NCBI RefSeq assembly: GCF_001949145.1
Contig: NW_019091678.1
Span: forward strand, 12,812-67,176
DNA from: Acanthaster planci
Taxonomy: Eukaryota > Echinodermata > Asteroidea > Valvatida > Acanthasteridae
DNA: 54,365 nt
Direction of reading: 5' to 3'
Of this stretch, positions 1 to 11,876 are shown in pieces (the stretch's first letter is position 1; the number at the start of each line of letters is the position of its first letter). Below the pieces are notes generated by a model. The model was not told where the DNA came from and searched no databases. It saw only the letters and a program-made list of their open reading frames with translations. The position numbers and the translations under genes were made by a program.

Positions 1-2300
1 CACAATAATTCATCATTTTGTTTCCATTCACGGGTCCAGACGATAATTGTTATAAGGGAAAGGAAGGCTCTAATTTCATAAGTCTGATTTCAACCCCCCC
101 CCCCCAAAAAAATATGGAAACACAATGTTAATGTGTGTACAGAACCAGATGGCAGCAAGGCTATGACTGATAGGCAGCATATTGTAGTGACCTGCTATTC
201 TGCACAAAGGCAAGAGCAAGATAAATGTCAATACACAATATCCTCAGGATAATGGCATGCTTTACCCAGTGATACTTGCGTGGGTTATGTACTGATGGTG
301 GAGTTAGGAAGAACTCAATCCCTGCAGAAAACATGCTGGGCCTGTGTGATTTGGAGACAAGGGCGCACTTTCAAGAGACACAATATCCATGCAGTTTGAA
401 GCAATTTCACCACACAGGACCCGTGTTTTCATCAGTGCTTGTCTGAAAGGACCTTTCATCATTATTTAAAAGAGATGAAGGAAGATAAAATGTGAACAAA
501 ATTGCAAGACTCAAGCAATGGCGAGCACCCCATATCAGCACCCTCCACATCCGAAGCACCGTCACACTGATTAGGCTGCTGGGTTGCATTCCGAGGGCAG
601 GCTTCAGGTAACCTGACAATTCCCAAAGATTACTGTTGTATCAACCTGGAAAAACACAAGTGAAAAGAAGCAAATGTCAGATGCTAGGAAGGTAATCAAA
701 CCTGTGCCTGTTTACTGCAGTGTGTCAATGGCAAGATTGAAAGCCTAAACCATTCAGCCTTTGATTCCGACACAAGCTAAGACTTAACTTTTTCATACAG
801 GATTTTCTCAGTCCAAACATTGCATACATGTAGTATCTTTGATAAGTGACAGTAGATTGCCTTTGATAAAACCTTGGCACACCAATATGTAAGATTTGCT
901 CTAATTGTCTTAATGACTCAAAGACTGTAGCTTATGATTCACAGCATCAGGTCCTTTTATTTTCCTTTCCACAAAATAAAACTGACTGCTTAGAATGGTG
1001 TAGTATAACTAGCCTCTCCAGGTAATCCATGGAATGTTTGATTTTCCTGAAGCAAAGCCCAGGAAAACTAGACACTAGACAATTCCATGGATCACCAAGA
1101 GAGACTAGTTTATAACACCTCTCCCACAGATTCTCTTTAAATGTAATTGGTAACTGGCTTATTTAATAAAAACTACATCTATTTGAAAAAACAAGTAGTT
1201 GAAAATCAACCAACACTTTTCCAAACTACCTCTTCACAAAACAGTTGAACCAAACTCTTGCTGTGCAAGGTCTTTGGAATGCACGTAATAAGCAGTGAGC
1301 ACCTCGGTATGCATTTGCACACAATGTCACTGGCAATGGGTACAGTTCTTTGGTAAATGTGGGTATAGTACCTCAGTTGAAACAGGTAGAGTTCTTTTGG
1401 ACGGGAAATGCCAGATAGCAATAAAGTGAAAGCCACGTGACTGGTTCTTGGCCAATCAAGATAGAGAATCTGTGGAGGGTTTTCTCCAACCTTCTGATCG
1501 CGTCCATCATAGCAAGCATTACCACTTTTTCTCTGCTCAAGTTAGTTCAATATCTGCCCAGTGTTTGCCCAACCCACTTCAGATCAAGGATGGCACATAA
1601 TCAGTACAACCTATAGAAAAAAGGGTAAAGCATATCTATCAATGGCACTACTCAGTTCAATTTACAGCTGAACTAGTTTTCAATGTCAGAAAATTCCTTG
1701 CCCTTTAAAATCGTGCATGATCACTAGTTGTTAGCACGTAAACTTGATACACTGTACACGGAATAGAGCCAAAAAGAACATGAGAGGTATACATTATCTC
1801 ACAAAATTTTGAAAATTGAAATGTTTTTAGGGTGAACAAAAAATTGTCTTTGAATAGTAAATATTTTCTTTGGTACCGAAATAGTTTCAAAAGGAGTTAA
1901 GATTCAGTCACTTTGATGTTTTGTGAATTCACAATGCAAGGTACTTTGAAAAGGCTGACTTAAAAACAGACTGAAGGAAAATTCAAAAGTACATGTAGAG
2001 TCTAAAAAATTTTCAATAAATAAACAATGAAACTCATAATAAAAACAACAGATCTTCATACCAGGAGTAACAGGCAGAGGTGGTGTCTTGACAACATCCT
2101 TGAAAACTATGCATACATCCGGAACCAGCCTAATCTCCCATAATCAAAGAAGAAGTGAACAAAAACATGTAGTATTCGGGAAAAGGGATTGGTTTCCAAT
2201 AAAAATTTCAGTATTCTAATTTATCCTTTGACATCCAACTGCTTCCCCTGCAGAAAGTCTGCATAATATGGAACACCACTGCTGAGCCCAAGGACTTGTC
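1..2300. other. Non-coding stretch, no gene seen
   Basis: The stretch is AT-rich, and its open frames are short (76 codons or fewer) with no recognisable domain or codon bias. It could be intergenic sequence or an intron of a gene outside the window. I see no RNA gene or clear transposon protein in it. Confidence 0.6.
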
Positions 2301-2442
2301 TTTTGTGTTCTGTGACATGCATAATTATGTGGACACTGTTCTTTGATTGTTACTGGATATAAATACTCAAGAAAGCCCCTCTGAGTGTGCCAAATGCACG
2401 TTCTTCACTACTGAATAAATCAAAATAACTAACTAACTAAAT
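2300..2442 (+). repeat. 3' end of a LINE/SINE-like element with an (AACT)n tail
   Basis: The sequence ends in GAATAAATCAAAATAACT followed by two or three further AACT units (about 2414-2441). A polyadenylation-like AATAAA just before a short tetranucleotide tail is typical of the 3' ends of CR1/L2/RTE-type non-LTR elements and the SINEs that borrow their tails. The 5' boundary is a guess, because such copies are usually 5'-truncated. No protein-coding part is present. Confidence 0.4.
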
Positions 2443-2449
2443 AGATTTC

Positions 2450-2640
2450 AAATATTTTTTTTATTATTTTAAAAATCTTAAGCTAAATTAATCAAAAATA
2501 GACTGTAACTGTGCTTTTTGAGAATATTTTAGATATACATGTATTTCAGGTTTTTACTGACCGAGCAGTCAAGTAATTTCTACTACTGTATTTGTACTTT
2601 TTATGAATATGTACCAATAAATTTCTATTCTATTCTATTC
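2450..2640 (+). repeat. 3' end of a second non-LTR element with a (TTCTA)n tail
   Basis: The sequence finishes with CCAATAAATTTCTATTCTAT and about two more pentamer units, ending at 2640. This is an AATAAA-like signal immediately before a pentanucleotide tail. The tail abuts the decayed reverse transcriptase on the minus strand that starts at 2641, so this small element probably inserted into, or next to, that older copy and truncated it. The 5' boundary is uncertain. Confidence 0.4.
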
Positions 2641-4176
2641 ATACGGCAGAGAATATCCAATGTAATAGGATGGCATGCAATCCGACGGTACTGGTAGTGA
2701 ATGATACCATCAGTCATTGCCACTTTGCGGGTAGGGTACATTCCTTGAAATGTGCTAAACTGTTCGAATGTCACACATGATATGGAACAACCCATAGGCA
2801 TACATTTGTCGCAGTACAGGTAGTATGACCCATCAAAGAAGAAGCCTAACGGGTTAAAATCATCTGGGTGAACTGGCAGCGAGTGAAAAGCCGACTTAAT
2901 GTCAGATTTAGCCATGAGGGAACCAGTGCCTAAACTAAAGACCAGCCCTATTGCGTCATCAAAACTTGAGTAATTAACAATGGTAAGAGATGGGTCAAAA
3001 TGATCATTATCGGAATCGCCCAACGGACAGGAAAGATTGTGTATCAAACGAAATTCACCCGGCGTTTGCTTAGGGACTAGACCAACTGGAGAAAAGTGCA
3101 AGTCAGGCAATGGGGGGCTAGAAAAAGGACCAGCAATGCGGCCCAACAGAATCTCCCTGATAATATTATTGTGTAATAAAGCCTTGTGTTCACGGACGGA
3201 CTTGAAATTGCAAGCCAAAGAGTGTGTACTCTCAGACCGGAATAGCCCAAACGAAAGACAAAAGTGAAACCATAGATCAAGGGTTGGTAGTTGATGCGTT
3301 GGCTGCCCCTCGAGCACTGCCAGTGCATAGGGAGCTACCGTGGCAATTATTGGCTGAGTGGCCAGGGGACATGCACACGGAACATTTGTGGACAAATTGA
3401 CATGCGAACCGGAAACATAGACTGCAGTTGAAGTCGAAACAGATTCCACGTGCTGAGAGGATGCACGACCCAGTCGCAGAATGGCTGTTGGGAGGACTTA
3501 AGGGGGTAGGTACGAAAAAAGTTTTGTGAGGGACCACCCACAAGCGTTAACCACAATTCAGCGTCAATGCTGGCCCATGAACGAGCAGGCATTCGCGTTT
3601 GGTGACGACGGAATTGGATATCATAATCGCGCCAGCCAGACCCCGTGCGACGGAAGGCTGCAGATCGGACAATATCGGCACATTTCAGTAATTGTTGGGT
3701 GCAGTCCAGATGGCAAATCAAGTAAATGAATGCAAAAACCAAGAAAGCAGACATGGCAGAAGTACATTGCTCAGTGGACGTTATGCGAACATGCTGAGCT
3801 GGGGGGCGAATTTGCAAGGTAGGTGATTCAGGCAAACTGATCAGAAATACACAGTCGTAAGAATGAGTATTACCAAACCCAGTACGAATTGGCTGTAGCA
3901 AAGAACCAAATTCGACAAACTCCCCTTCCAAATTTTTTCTAGGATGTTTTTAGGTACCCCCAGCCCCAGCTCGTCACAAACACTGGTAAGTGCGGTGTAG
4001 TTTTGTACATTAGCCATTGAAGACTTGGCATTCACAGCCGGAAGCAAATTAGGGATGGAAGTCAAAGGCAATACAGATGAATCACCAGTTGAAATTAAAT
4101 GAGGAATGGATTGGTGGTCCACAACAGGTAAGGGAAAAAGATTGCAGTGAACACCTGCCCCAAGCACAAAGACCAA
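2641..4176 (-). pseudogene. Decayed DIRS-like retroelement: gag-like region, zinc knuckle and reverse transcriptase N-terminal half
   Basis: Read on the minus strand, the homologous sequence runs 4176 to about 3940, shifts frame to 3931-3550, shifts again to 3543-3380, and then runs 3449-2641. The first part holds an ELGLGVP..ILEKIW motif that continues as EGEFVEFGSLL in the next frame. The zinc-binding part carries a C-x2-C-x4-H-x4-C knuckle (CSVC..H..C, about 3400-3440). The RT part has FRLIHNLS, then KSDIKSAFHSLPVHP with the first catalytic Asp, then the conserved CMPMGCSISC. The catalytic YxDD-type block, RNase H and any recombinase are missing, and the copy is cut off at the TTCTA tail. 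At least two frameshifts make it non-functional. RTs of this FRLIHNLS/PMGCS type usually belong to DIRS or other tyrosine-recombinase elements, but no recombinase is visible, so the order-level call is an inference. Confidence 0.72.
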
Positions 4177-4259
4177 AGTGGATGTGCAAACTCAAACTGG
4201 TAAAGTTAAGTTCAATTCCGATGTTGAGTTGTATTCTGATAGTATTATTCAATCTGATG

Positions 4260-5560
4260 TTGTGGACAGTTACTATACTACTATACATATGAAGAAAACC
4301 CAGGCATCTTTTCCAAAAGGGTTGTGAGTCGTCTTAAAAAGCATAAGGCTTTCTGGGATCTACATGTATTGCACCCACCAGGATTTGTTTCCAACATGGT
4401 GAGCAAAGATTATATATTGTTGTTGACGTGTGATCCTCCTGAAATGTTTCCACTAATAACAAATCAGTGCTACAAAACAGCAATTTTGTTTCAGAGGCAA
4501 TTTCAACTTCTGAATTTAATATCAGTGGATACTGCAAAAGTGTTTCAGAGTAAGTCCAGAGTCTACCCCATCAGGAATATCTTGGTTTTGCTTGGAAAAA
4601 TGGAAAATTGTTGTCTTTTTTATTGATTTAAGCAGTGGCTATGCATTTGGCCTATCAGATGCATGTATTGCAAATACATGTATTTTCATCAAAGTAATTC
4701 TTCCTCAAGTTAAGAAGTGAAGGGGCGAAGGTAAATCAATCATAGTTTTTCTTGACGATGGGCTTGGGTTTGCATCTACCGGCAAAGAGCACAAGAACAC
4801 AGCAAACAGGTTCGCTCAGATATCATCCGGTTTGGATTTGTCCCAATTTTCAGAAAAGCATTTGGGATCCAATAGACAATTTGGAATGGCTTTTGACATC
4901 AATCTCAGTTTTGGTACCATCAGAATTCCCTACAGGCGAATAACTGCTATAAAACAACATATTGAAAATATCGCCATTTGAACCAAGTAATACCCTAAAG
5001 GTAAGGTCTTTACCAAGTCTAGTGGGTAAGATACATGTACAGCTTCCACTTGTCTGGTTACAGGGCAAGTGACAAAGGTCATGACCATATCATTGCATGT
5101 CTGTACAGAGACCAGGAGGATACGGGATGCACCTCTGAGCATTACACAGCGAGCCAAAGTGGAATTCCAATTCCGGTTTGACAATATACAGGTAGATAAG
5201 GTCAATGAGGCTAATATTGATATGCTTCCCGAACACTCTAGAGTAATGTATTTTGATGCAAGTAACAAGGGCTGCAATGGCTATGTGGTAGAGTTGGGTA
5301 ATGATAAGGCCCAGGGATCTTGGGACAGTAGCCAGTCTAGGAAGAGTTCCACATGGAAAGAACTCAAAGCAGTTGACTCAGTTCTCAAATTGTTTGTGTG
5401 TAAACTGTCCAACCTCCAGACTACATGTAAGTGGTTTATAGATAACCAAGCAATACATCTTGAAGATAACCAAGCAGTTGTGCAAATAGCAGCGCATGGA
5501 AGTATGAACCTTAAGCATTTTCCTGACCATGTTTGGAGAATAATATTCATATACAGTACG
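4260..5560 (+). pseudogene. Decayed reverse transcriptase-RNase H retroelement fragment, plus strand
   Basis: The fragment starts with an N-terminal RT block (RLKKHKAFWD at 4324, then PEMFPLITNQ). It resumes with HQEYLGFAWKNGK (about 4566) and then a frame at 4637 containing YAFGLSDAC, the catalytic palm motif VFLDDG (about 4746) and the thumb region. From 5069 an RNase H domain follows in the same frame, with VMYFDASNKGCNGYVVE (first Asp), STWKELKAV (Glu) and WFIDNQ (Asp). The RT segment carrying the first catalytic Asp appears deleted between about 4545 and 4560. There are in-frame stops (near 4715 and 4975) and at least one frameshift. The strand is opposite to the neighbouring RT at 2641-4176, and the two RTs look like different subfamilies, so they are probably separate insertions. 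A DIRS-like or related family is likely. Confidence 0.72.
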
Positions 5561-5574
5561 TTGCATTTGAAAGT

Positions 5575-5890
5575 TAACGCTGCGAAAAGGAATGAGAAAA
5601 AAAAGAAAGGAATTCACATTCGCATTCGCATTCCGCATTTTGACTACAACTTTTCCCCCCTGCGAATTTGCAGCAAATTCACAGCGAATCGGATGCAAAA
5701 GGATCGAACGACGTGCGAAAACAGTGCAAAAATGGTGCAAATCTTTTGTGAACACGGCGTGAAACATTTGAGAAAACATTGAGAAAAACACAGTGTGCGA
5801 AAACAGTGTGAAAATTTTGCGAAAGCGGTGCGAAAGGTTCTAAAAATCATGCAGAAACTTGCGAAAACGAGAAGCATTGTGCAGCAAAAT
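5575..5890 (+). repeat. Degenerate short-unit repeat rich in GCGAAAACAGTG words
   Basis: GTGCGAAAACAGTG-like words recur with drift (near 5714, 5793 and 5820-5840), mixed with CATTCGCATTCGCATTC at about 5616-5632. The pattern looks like an expanded and then mutated simple repeat. It borders the RNase H fragment immediately upstream and inflates open-frame length on both strands here without any sign of real coding. Confidence 0.45.
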
Positions 5891-5894
5891 GCTC

Positions 5895-8800
5895 AACGCT
5901 TGCCACACGTGCACGACTATTATGCAGTGAAGAGTCCATTACGCAGGCTGCGCTGCGCTTGGGGCTGGCCGGTCGGCCCAACTCACCACATGGAGTGTGC
6001 TGTTGTAGTCTTGTAGCAATTTCCTCGGCCGAGCCGTCCGGTCCATGGTATTAATTTCAAAATCTGTTATTTTTATGCAGGCTACAGATGGCAACTGGAC
6101 ACATCAATTTCACACCAAGAAATAGACTGACATGTCATGATAAAAAGTCACTTTTTGAGAAAGTTTGCTGGAAATGAAGGGACAGGCTCTCTGACCTGCA
6201 GTTTACACACATGTACCTGTAGATGTTTCAGTTGTCAGACAAATTTCATTACCAGAGATCATCTGCATGTTTTCTTTAAACACTTGAGAAGCACTGGCCT
6301 TCACAATGCAACATACCAGAACAAAAAGCATTGTCCAAGCAGTGTCTGTTCCCTGCCTAGATATATTACTGGTACGTTACTATTGTAAGCAGGTCAGAAC
6401 TGAATCTGAATCAGGAGGGTCACTGAGCTTGCCAGAGTTTGTTTGCCGGCAAACCACTACTTTTGCAAGAAAGTGAAATCCATGAATGCTACAAAGCAGG
6501 ATTGGCTACTTATTTGATTCAAATAATAATAATAATTTTAAACATCAATTTTTTTTACTTAAATCAAATTTTCATTTTCTTTTACTTACAAATTTTGGGT
6601 ATGCCTCATCAACATTTTCAGAAATACTCCCACACACCCTTAAATACCGTACCCATCAACAAGGAGCTTTCAGGTTTATATACCAATTACCTGATAAAAA
6701 TAACTCAGTATTTAGAAATTTCCAGAAAACAATTCTCCAAAATTAGTAATGATATGCACCTTTGACAAAAAAAACACTGCTGCATATGATATCACCCTGA
6801 AGGAAATGGCCGTTATGACTTACATGTAGTACAAGTCATAGCATGGAAAACTCCCCAGCACCAATTACAAATTTTCTGGGAATCCCAGGATCAGCAATGA
6901 CAGTACCCGGTGTCTTAGTACACTACTTTTGAAGACAACCTGGGAGATAACGTGTGGTCTCATCACGATCAGAAATGCTCACTGGATGCTTGAGAGTGCG
7001 TGGAAAATGTTAAATCTGTCACCAAGTGAGAACCCTTCCTGTACTTTGTGATCCTTTTGGCAAGATACTGTATCTGAAAATCAGGACGTATTCATAATAT
7101 CAATATTCCCAATTTCTAGGCCCATTTAGGACTAAATTTAGCTCAAAATGGAAGATGAAATGAAATCAGACACCTGATGGGACCAGCTGATATCCCATAA
7201 TGACCCTCTGAATAATAATGATCAACACTAGACAGATTAATCAGTCAAGCTCAGAAAAAATCACAACCTCAGACTAAAAACCATAAATGACCAAAACATG
7301 TCATACAGTGATGTCTACATAGACTCAGACCTCCACAAAACTCCCAACAGGAGCATGAGGTGAAACCAAAGCCTGAGTATCAATCAACATAACAAAATGC
7401 TACAATCTGCTGTCACAAATTTGAAAGGTGGACAGATGACGTCCCATGCAGCCATGGCTGTAGCGTTGCTAGAAAGTCCCGCTGAAGAGGAAGATCGTAG
7501 GAAGTTGAACATTGTTCAAGGAAGCAAAGAGAATGATGTAAGACTGCTCTATCATCCCAGGGAGAGTGTGTCCGTCCCTCTCTAATAAAACGTGTCTGCG
7601 GAGAATAATGCATTTTATCTTGTAGAGATAAAATAGGTTATTCTCCCGACAACACATTGACAACGCATAACCACTAGAGTTTTTTGGTTTCTTGGGCATA
7701 GTTTTTCGAGCCACCAATTTATTTCTTTTCCTTTAAATTTAAAGCACACAAGTTTAGCACCTTTGCATATAGAATAGGGGGCACACTTGCACCAACAACT
7801 GGCCACGCTTGGCATCCTTGGCACACTTGTCATATAACAAGGGCAAACTTGCCCAAAACTTGCCACGCTTGGCATCCTCGGCACGCTTGCCACTTATCCA
7901 CTGTGTGTATCCACCGTTCGCAGTTACGGTTGGAAACTAGCCCCACCTGAACTAGTAGGTGCTAGCCACAGTGTTTCAATCTGTCACTTGACTTAAACTA
8001 CTATGCAGATTACCTAAGAGTAAACTTGAAGAAAAATGCCATGTTTTTCCACCGTTTGCACATGAGGTTGGAATAAGCCTCACCAGAATAAGAGGGTGTT
8101 CGGTGTGTATCCCTTAACATTAACACAATAATGATTAACATGCTCAAATTTGTGATTTGCTGATTTGTGTTTGAGTACAGGAATGATTCCTGACCGACCT
8201 CAACAAGAAAAGTCAACCAAAAGGCAACTCATGTAAGCTATGAAATCTCAAGCAACAAGGTAGGTAAACGAATTAGCATACATGTACATGTACATGTATA
8301 TCCATGGAGAAAACTGGATTTGAGTATGAAAAGGCTGATTTATTACTGACAAAAACCCAAAAATATTCATGCTTGTGTCTTTACAATCATCAAATACATT
8401 TTATTCTGATAACATGTACGGTACTTATTTTCCACTTTTTCAATTGCAGGCTCACTGGTGCAAGACAAGGATTTACTAACAGCTGCACTGTTAACAATTT
8501 TGTTCTCTGTAAATGTATCATGAAATAACTGAGAACTTGTTACAGACTTACTTTATGACCGTACTGTGAGCTTTATAGATGTACATTTTTCCTCTGTAAC
8601 ATGAATAAACATATGAAATTTCCATATTCACCTCACTGCACAAAGCCAGTCCCGTGAAGCTGGAAATGTACAGAATTTCTAACACCTAACATCAATTCCT
8701 TAAACCTCATCTAAACCGGCATTGCTAAATGTTACTTGTGACTATCGATGGGCCTTTCGCCGATGGTCATCCACATCCTTCTTACTTGTAACTTAGACGT

Positions 8801-9670
8801 ATCGGCAACCCTTGACCATGCAGCTGCCCAATGACTTCTGCTGGTACAGTGGCAGGTGTTGGCAAGGGGGATCCCTATGGCACTGGAGGGCCTCAATGAA
8901 ATTCCATGGCGGTGTTGAAGACTTCCTAATTCTTCTACCATTTTTCTTCTGCAGGATTCATTATAAAACTAAAATACTTTTCATTGATGAGCTGTAATGA
9001 AAATCCTACCATGCCTACACTGCCCATGAATGGAAATAAACTTACCAATTCTTGGATGCACACATTGTAACTCTTCTCTTAATCAATTAGTGATGTCGTC
9101 TTGAAAGGTTGATGGCAAAGAGATGAATAAGTAGGAACAGGCCGGATGTTAACTTGTTAACAGCTGTCTAGGTAGAAAATGGCAAATTACAGTGGATTCA
9201 ATTATTTACTGAACAAAAAAATGATTTACCAAGATTTTGTAATCAAAAAGGCTAATCAATAAAGACCACTGGTTGTAACAGAATTCTCAAAACCAAATAG
9301 TAGGCAACCAAGTCAAGACTCAACCCCAAAAGACCGCAGGAATCATAGAATGTATAGTAAAGATACAGTGTACCAATTTGAAGGTTCTGCACTTCCTAAG
9401 GGCCACAAGTTGTACATCTTCTTGGGGAGGTACATGTACATGTACATGTACATGTACGGTACCGTATTTTAGGTTATTTATGGGTGGACAAAGCTCACAG
9501 CAGAATTACAGTTTTTCCAGGGTTCATAACTAAAGTTTTCCACACAAAAATAGAGTCAATTAAAGTGCAACACTCCTATTTGTTATATTTTCTAATCATT
9601 TTTTAACAATGCGACAAAAGTCACGTAGGCCACAGGGCTACAGGTACATGTACTCTTCTGGTGGTCCGGG
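5895..9670. other. Non-coding stretch with local duplications
   Basis: No convincing gene is present. There are two local duplications. CCACGCTTGGCATCCT occurs twice at an exact 60-base interval (7803 and 7863). A TCCACCGTTYGCA...GGTTGGAA block occurs twice (about 7909-7975 and 8049-8112). TACATG tracts lie at 8279-8297 and 9431-9457. Confidence 0.5.
9431..9457. repeat. TACATG hexamer tract
   Basis: There are about four and a half copies of the self-complementary word TACATG, flanked by GGTACCGTA. Equivalent tracts lie at 8279-8297, 14531-14557 and 14979-14998, and shorter ones are scattered throughout the window. They are a compositional signature of the genome. Confidence 0.85.
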
Positions 9671-9673
9671 ATA

Positions 9674-9925
9674 TTGATACAATATCTTGGTAAAGAAGAA
9701 GCAGTTTCGAAGGAATCCAACCCTCCTCATGGTAATTCTAAGAAACAGCCCACCCATCCACATGTGAGAACATGTCCCTCTGTGCTGAAAGACCTAGCCA
9801 AGAAAGCAGTTACACAGAATCCTCACAAGTTGTACAGGGATTTAACATCCAGAAATGTGCCCTCTCTCACATGCCAGTGCAGCACCCAAAGGATACTGCA
9901 AAAAATACAACGTGTACGAACTTAA
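9674..9925 (+). pseudogene. Fragment of a transposon protein, probably upstream part of the SWIM/Ulp1/PHD element
   Basis: The open frame contains NPHKLYRDLTSRNVPS followed shortly by QRILQKIQRVRT. This resembles the KxVYRD...PRNxKQxxNxR segment seen upstream of the catalytic region in some invertebrate Mutator-like element proteins. It lies on the same strand as the SWIM-like, Ulp1-like and PHD-like pieces between 10.95 and 12.06 kb, with an LTR-like block between them. That fits one old element split by a later insertion. The match is short and the family call is tentative. Confidence 0.35.
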
Positions 9926-10039
9926 CTTGGTGATTTCATACACCAGTTTCATACACCAGTTTCTTCCTGAATTGGTTCTTTGCATTGGTTTGCAAGAACT
10001 TCTCAATGAACTTAATAGATTAAGCACATGTGAGGATAC

Positions 10040-10816
10040 TGTGACCTGACAGAGGGCGCTAGTCACTAGGCACGGTGCAAAGGTATAGATGGCGCTCTGC
10101 CCAAAGAGGCAGATGTTAGGTGCACATAGCTGTGTGTTAAACAAGCGTGGTGCTTAGGCTCCGCTTTGTGCGTTGTGCGATAGGGCGGCGGAAGTCACTG
10201 CTTGGTCACATGAGCGCGTGCGCAGGCGAGGTCACAGCAGCATGAAGGCTATAAAAACCGCACGCAGGCAAGGTTTAGTCGTCCTGATCAAGGGCTGATC
10301 CTGAGGTAAGGGTCGAGAATCCTGTGTAAGGGTTAAAGTCACCTTGCCTAGTGAGACTGTGCCTAAGTCCCGACTGGTGCGTGTGTCGTTGAGGGGCTCG
10401 GTAGGTTGAGGGGCTAATTGGTGGTGTGGTATAGTTCCTCATAGGAGCTTGCGATCGATGCAAGGGCGGATTGCTATCTCGTGACGTGAGTTGAGTGTAG
10501 CGCAGCCCTGACAATAAGCCCCGTAGACTTGCTAAAGTCCCCGATTCGGCACTGGATGCCCACAATTAATTGTGGTGTTCGCTGCTATGGGCGAAGTCCG
10601 GTCACATATAATCACACAGTCTCCCCATCAATAGTGCCCTCTACTGGTGTATTGGTTGAGTGTGTTGATGAATAAACCAGCCGCTTATTAACTGTTGTAT
10701 ATAAGTCAGGTGTCCAGGCGAAGTTTATTTCAAGTCAGGTCTGTCCGGGTTACGTCATTAAGTTTCGACCAATCAGATTAGCCATCAAGACCAACTTTCT
10801 TGGAGGACGGTATACA
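10040..10816 (+). mobile_element. Candidate LTR (LTR-like promoter/polyadenylation block)
   Basis: The block is GC-richer than its neighbours. It can be bounded as TGTGACCTG...GTATACA, the usual TG...CA ends. It contains a TATA box (CTATAAAAACC, about 10249) in the first third and AATAAA (about 10669) in the last fifth, which is the order expected for an LTR. The following TTGGTCCCAACGGACTCG begins like a tRNA primer-binding site (TGG...). No second LTR, target duplication or gag/pol reading frame was found next to it, so it could also be a host promoter with a first exon. Confidence 0.35.
10634..10647 (-). promoter_or_regulatory. CTCF-core-like word
   Basis: GTGCCCTCTACTGG matches the reverse complement of the known bilaterian CTCF core (CCASYAGRKGGCRS) at every position. 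It is a single sequence match inside the LTR-like block, and occupancy is unknown. Confidence 0.4.
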
Positions 10817-10947
10817 TTGGTCCCAACGGACTCGTCCCTAGCCGCTCATGGATGCCAAACTGACTCAAGCACGAAATCCCACAAACAGCAGCAGCTTCAA
10901 GAGCCAGCTAAGTCTGGCAAAGATGGTCATCCAAACCAAAAAGGATC

Positions 10948-11170
10948 ATGTGTGTTGCTGAGCAGAAAGGTTTTCTAGTGCAGGGGAGCAAAGGGAAATT
11001 TCTATTCTGTGACGCTTTTCCCCAAAAAATCATGCCCTTGCCTCTAAAAGGGTGCTGTACCTGTTACCATATAATCACGTGCCGCCTACCAGTAGCTGTC
11101 AGATTGGCTCCTGGGGGAACCGATACAAGAAATATCAATGTACATGTAATTACATGTACATGTAAATTCC
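10948..11170 (+). pseudogene. SWIM-like zinc finger remnant upstream of the Ulp1-like protease
   Basis: The open frame holds KGFLVQGSKGK, then a segment ending LPLKGCCTCYHIITCRL. This resembles the second half of a SWIM zinc finger (CxCx(n)CxH followed by I/L-A-x-x-L), with CCTCYHII supplying the Cys-x-His end. The first CxC pair is not preserved (MPLP where CxCP would be expected). SWIM fingers typically follow the catalytic domain in MULE transposases, which fits the location just upstream of a protease domain on the same strand. Confidence 0.35.
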
Positions 11171-11176
11171 ACCGAC

Positions 11177-11851
11177 TTGGCTTCGCTGTTGCCCTTAGGC
11201 TGGTTATCAGAAGCCATTATTTTCAAGTTGACATTTATAGACAAGTGTAACCTTCAGCAACAGTCTCCTGACAGCTCTGTCACATTCCTTCTTGCAGATT
11301 CCCATGCATTTCTTACATGGGAAGAGGGTAAAGTAGAATTTGTCATAAAGTGGGCCCTTGCTCATTGCATCTTTAAGAAAGATGTCTGGCTTTGGCCTGT
11401 GATAGTCCACGGTAACCACTGGATACTGTCGGTCGTACTAAGAAAATTACGACAGTTGGTTATCATGGCCTTCTTGCATGGAGAAAATATGCAATCTGCA
11501 GCCTCATTCATAGACATGTACAACACTCTTCTTGCTGTAAAGTATTCAAAATCCTTTCCCATGTCAGATTGGCAGGTTTTTGTGCAGACTGATGAACCCC
11601 GCCAGAAGAATGGAAACGATTGTGGTGTCTTCGTATGTGTTGCAGTGCATGCGATAGTTAGTGGCAATTACCAGAAGTATTCACAAGCCAAAATGCAAAG
11701 AGTGCAGACCTGGATCACTCAACATTTTATTCCAACAGATTTGCAGAGTTTGTACAAGAGAGTTGTTACTACATACTACTGGCGTACATATATTTCGCCA
11801 ACCCCCAAATGGTGGCGACACCATGACCCACTTGGTGAATACCAGAAATAG
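11177..11851 (+). pseudogene. Ulp1/SENP-like (C48) cysteine protease domain, probably transposon-encoded
   Basis: This is the longest credible open frame in the left half of the window (224 codons). It shows the C48 layout. After an N-terminal WLSEAIIF...FID segment comes WPVIVHGNHWILSVV with the catalytic His followed by Trp. Next is QKNGNDCGVFVCVAVHAI with the oxyanion-hole region and the catalytic Cys. The Asp normally found about 15 residues after the His is not evident; MAFLHGEN stands where a YDSL-like motif is expected, so activity is doubtful. The first ATG is arbitrary. A PHD-like finger follows in another frame, and a SWIM-like piece and a transposon fragment precede it. Ulp1-family proteases are known cargo of Mutator-like and other DNA transposons. 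They cleave SUMO or similar modifiers in host proteins. A host SENP is less likely given the decayed context. Confidence 0.62.
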
Positions 11852-11876
11852 TTTGATAGAGCCAACATGGTCCACT

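Noticed and set aside
6137-6388. ORF with CRCFSCQTNF...DHLHVFFKHL that looks like a C2H2 zinc finger
   Set aside because: The first zinc-binding His is replaced by Phe, there is no second finger, and the surroundings are non-coding. It is too weak to annotate.
7615-7893. ORF with repeated SVPRMPSVAS
   Set aside because: The repeat reflects the 60-base local DNA duplication; no other sign of coding.
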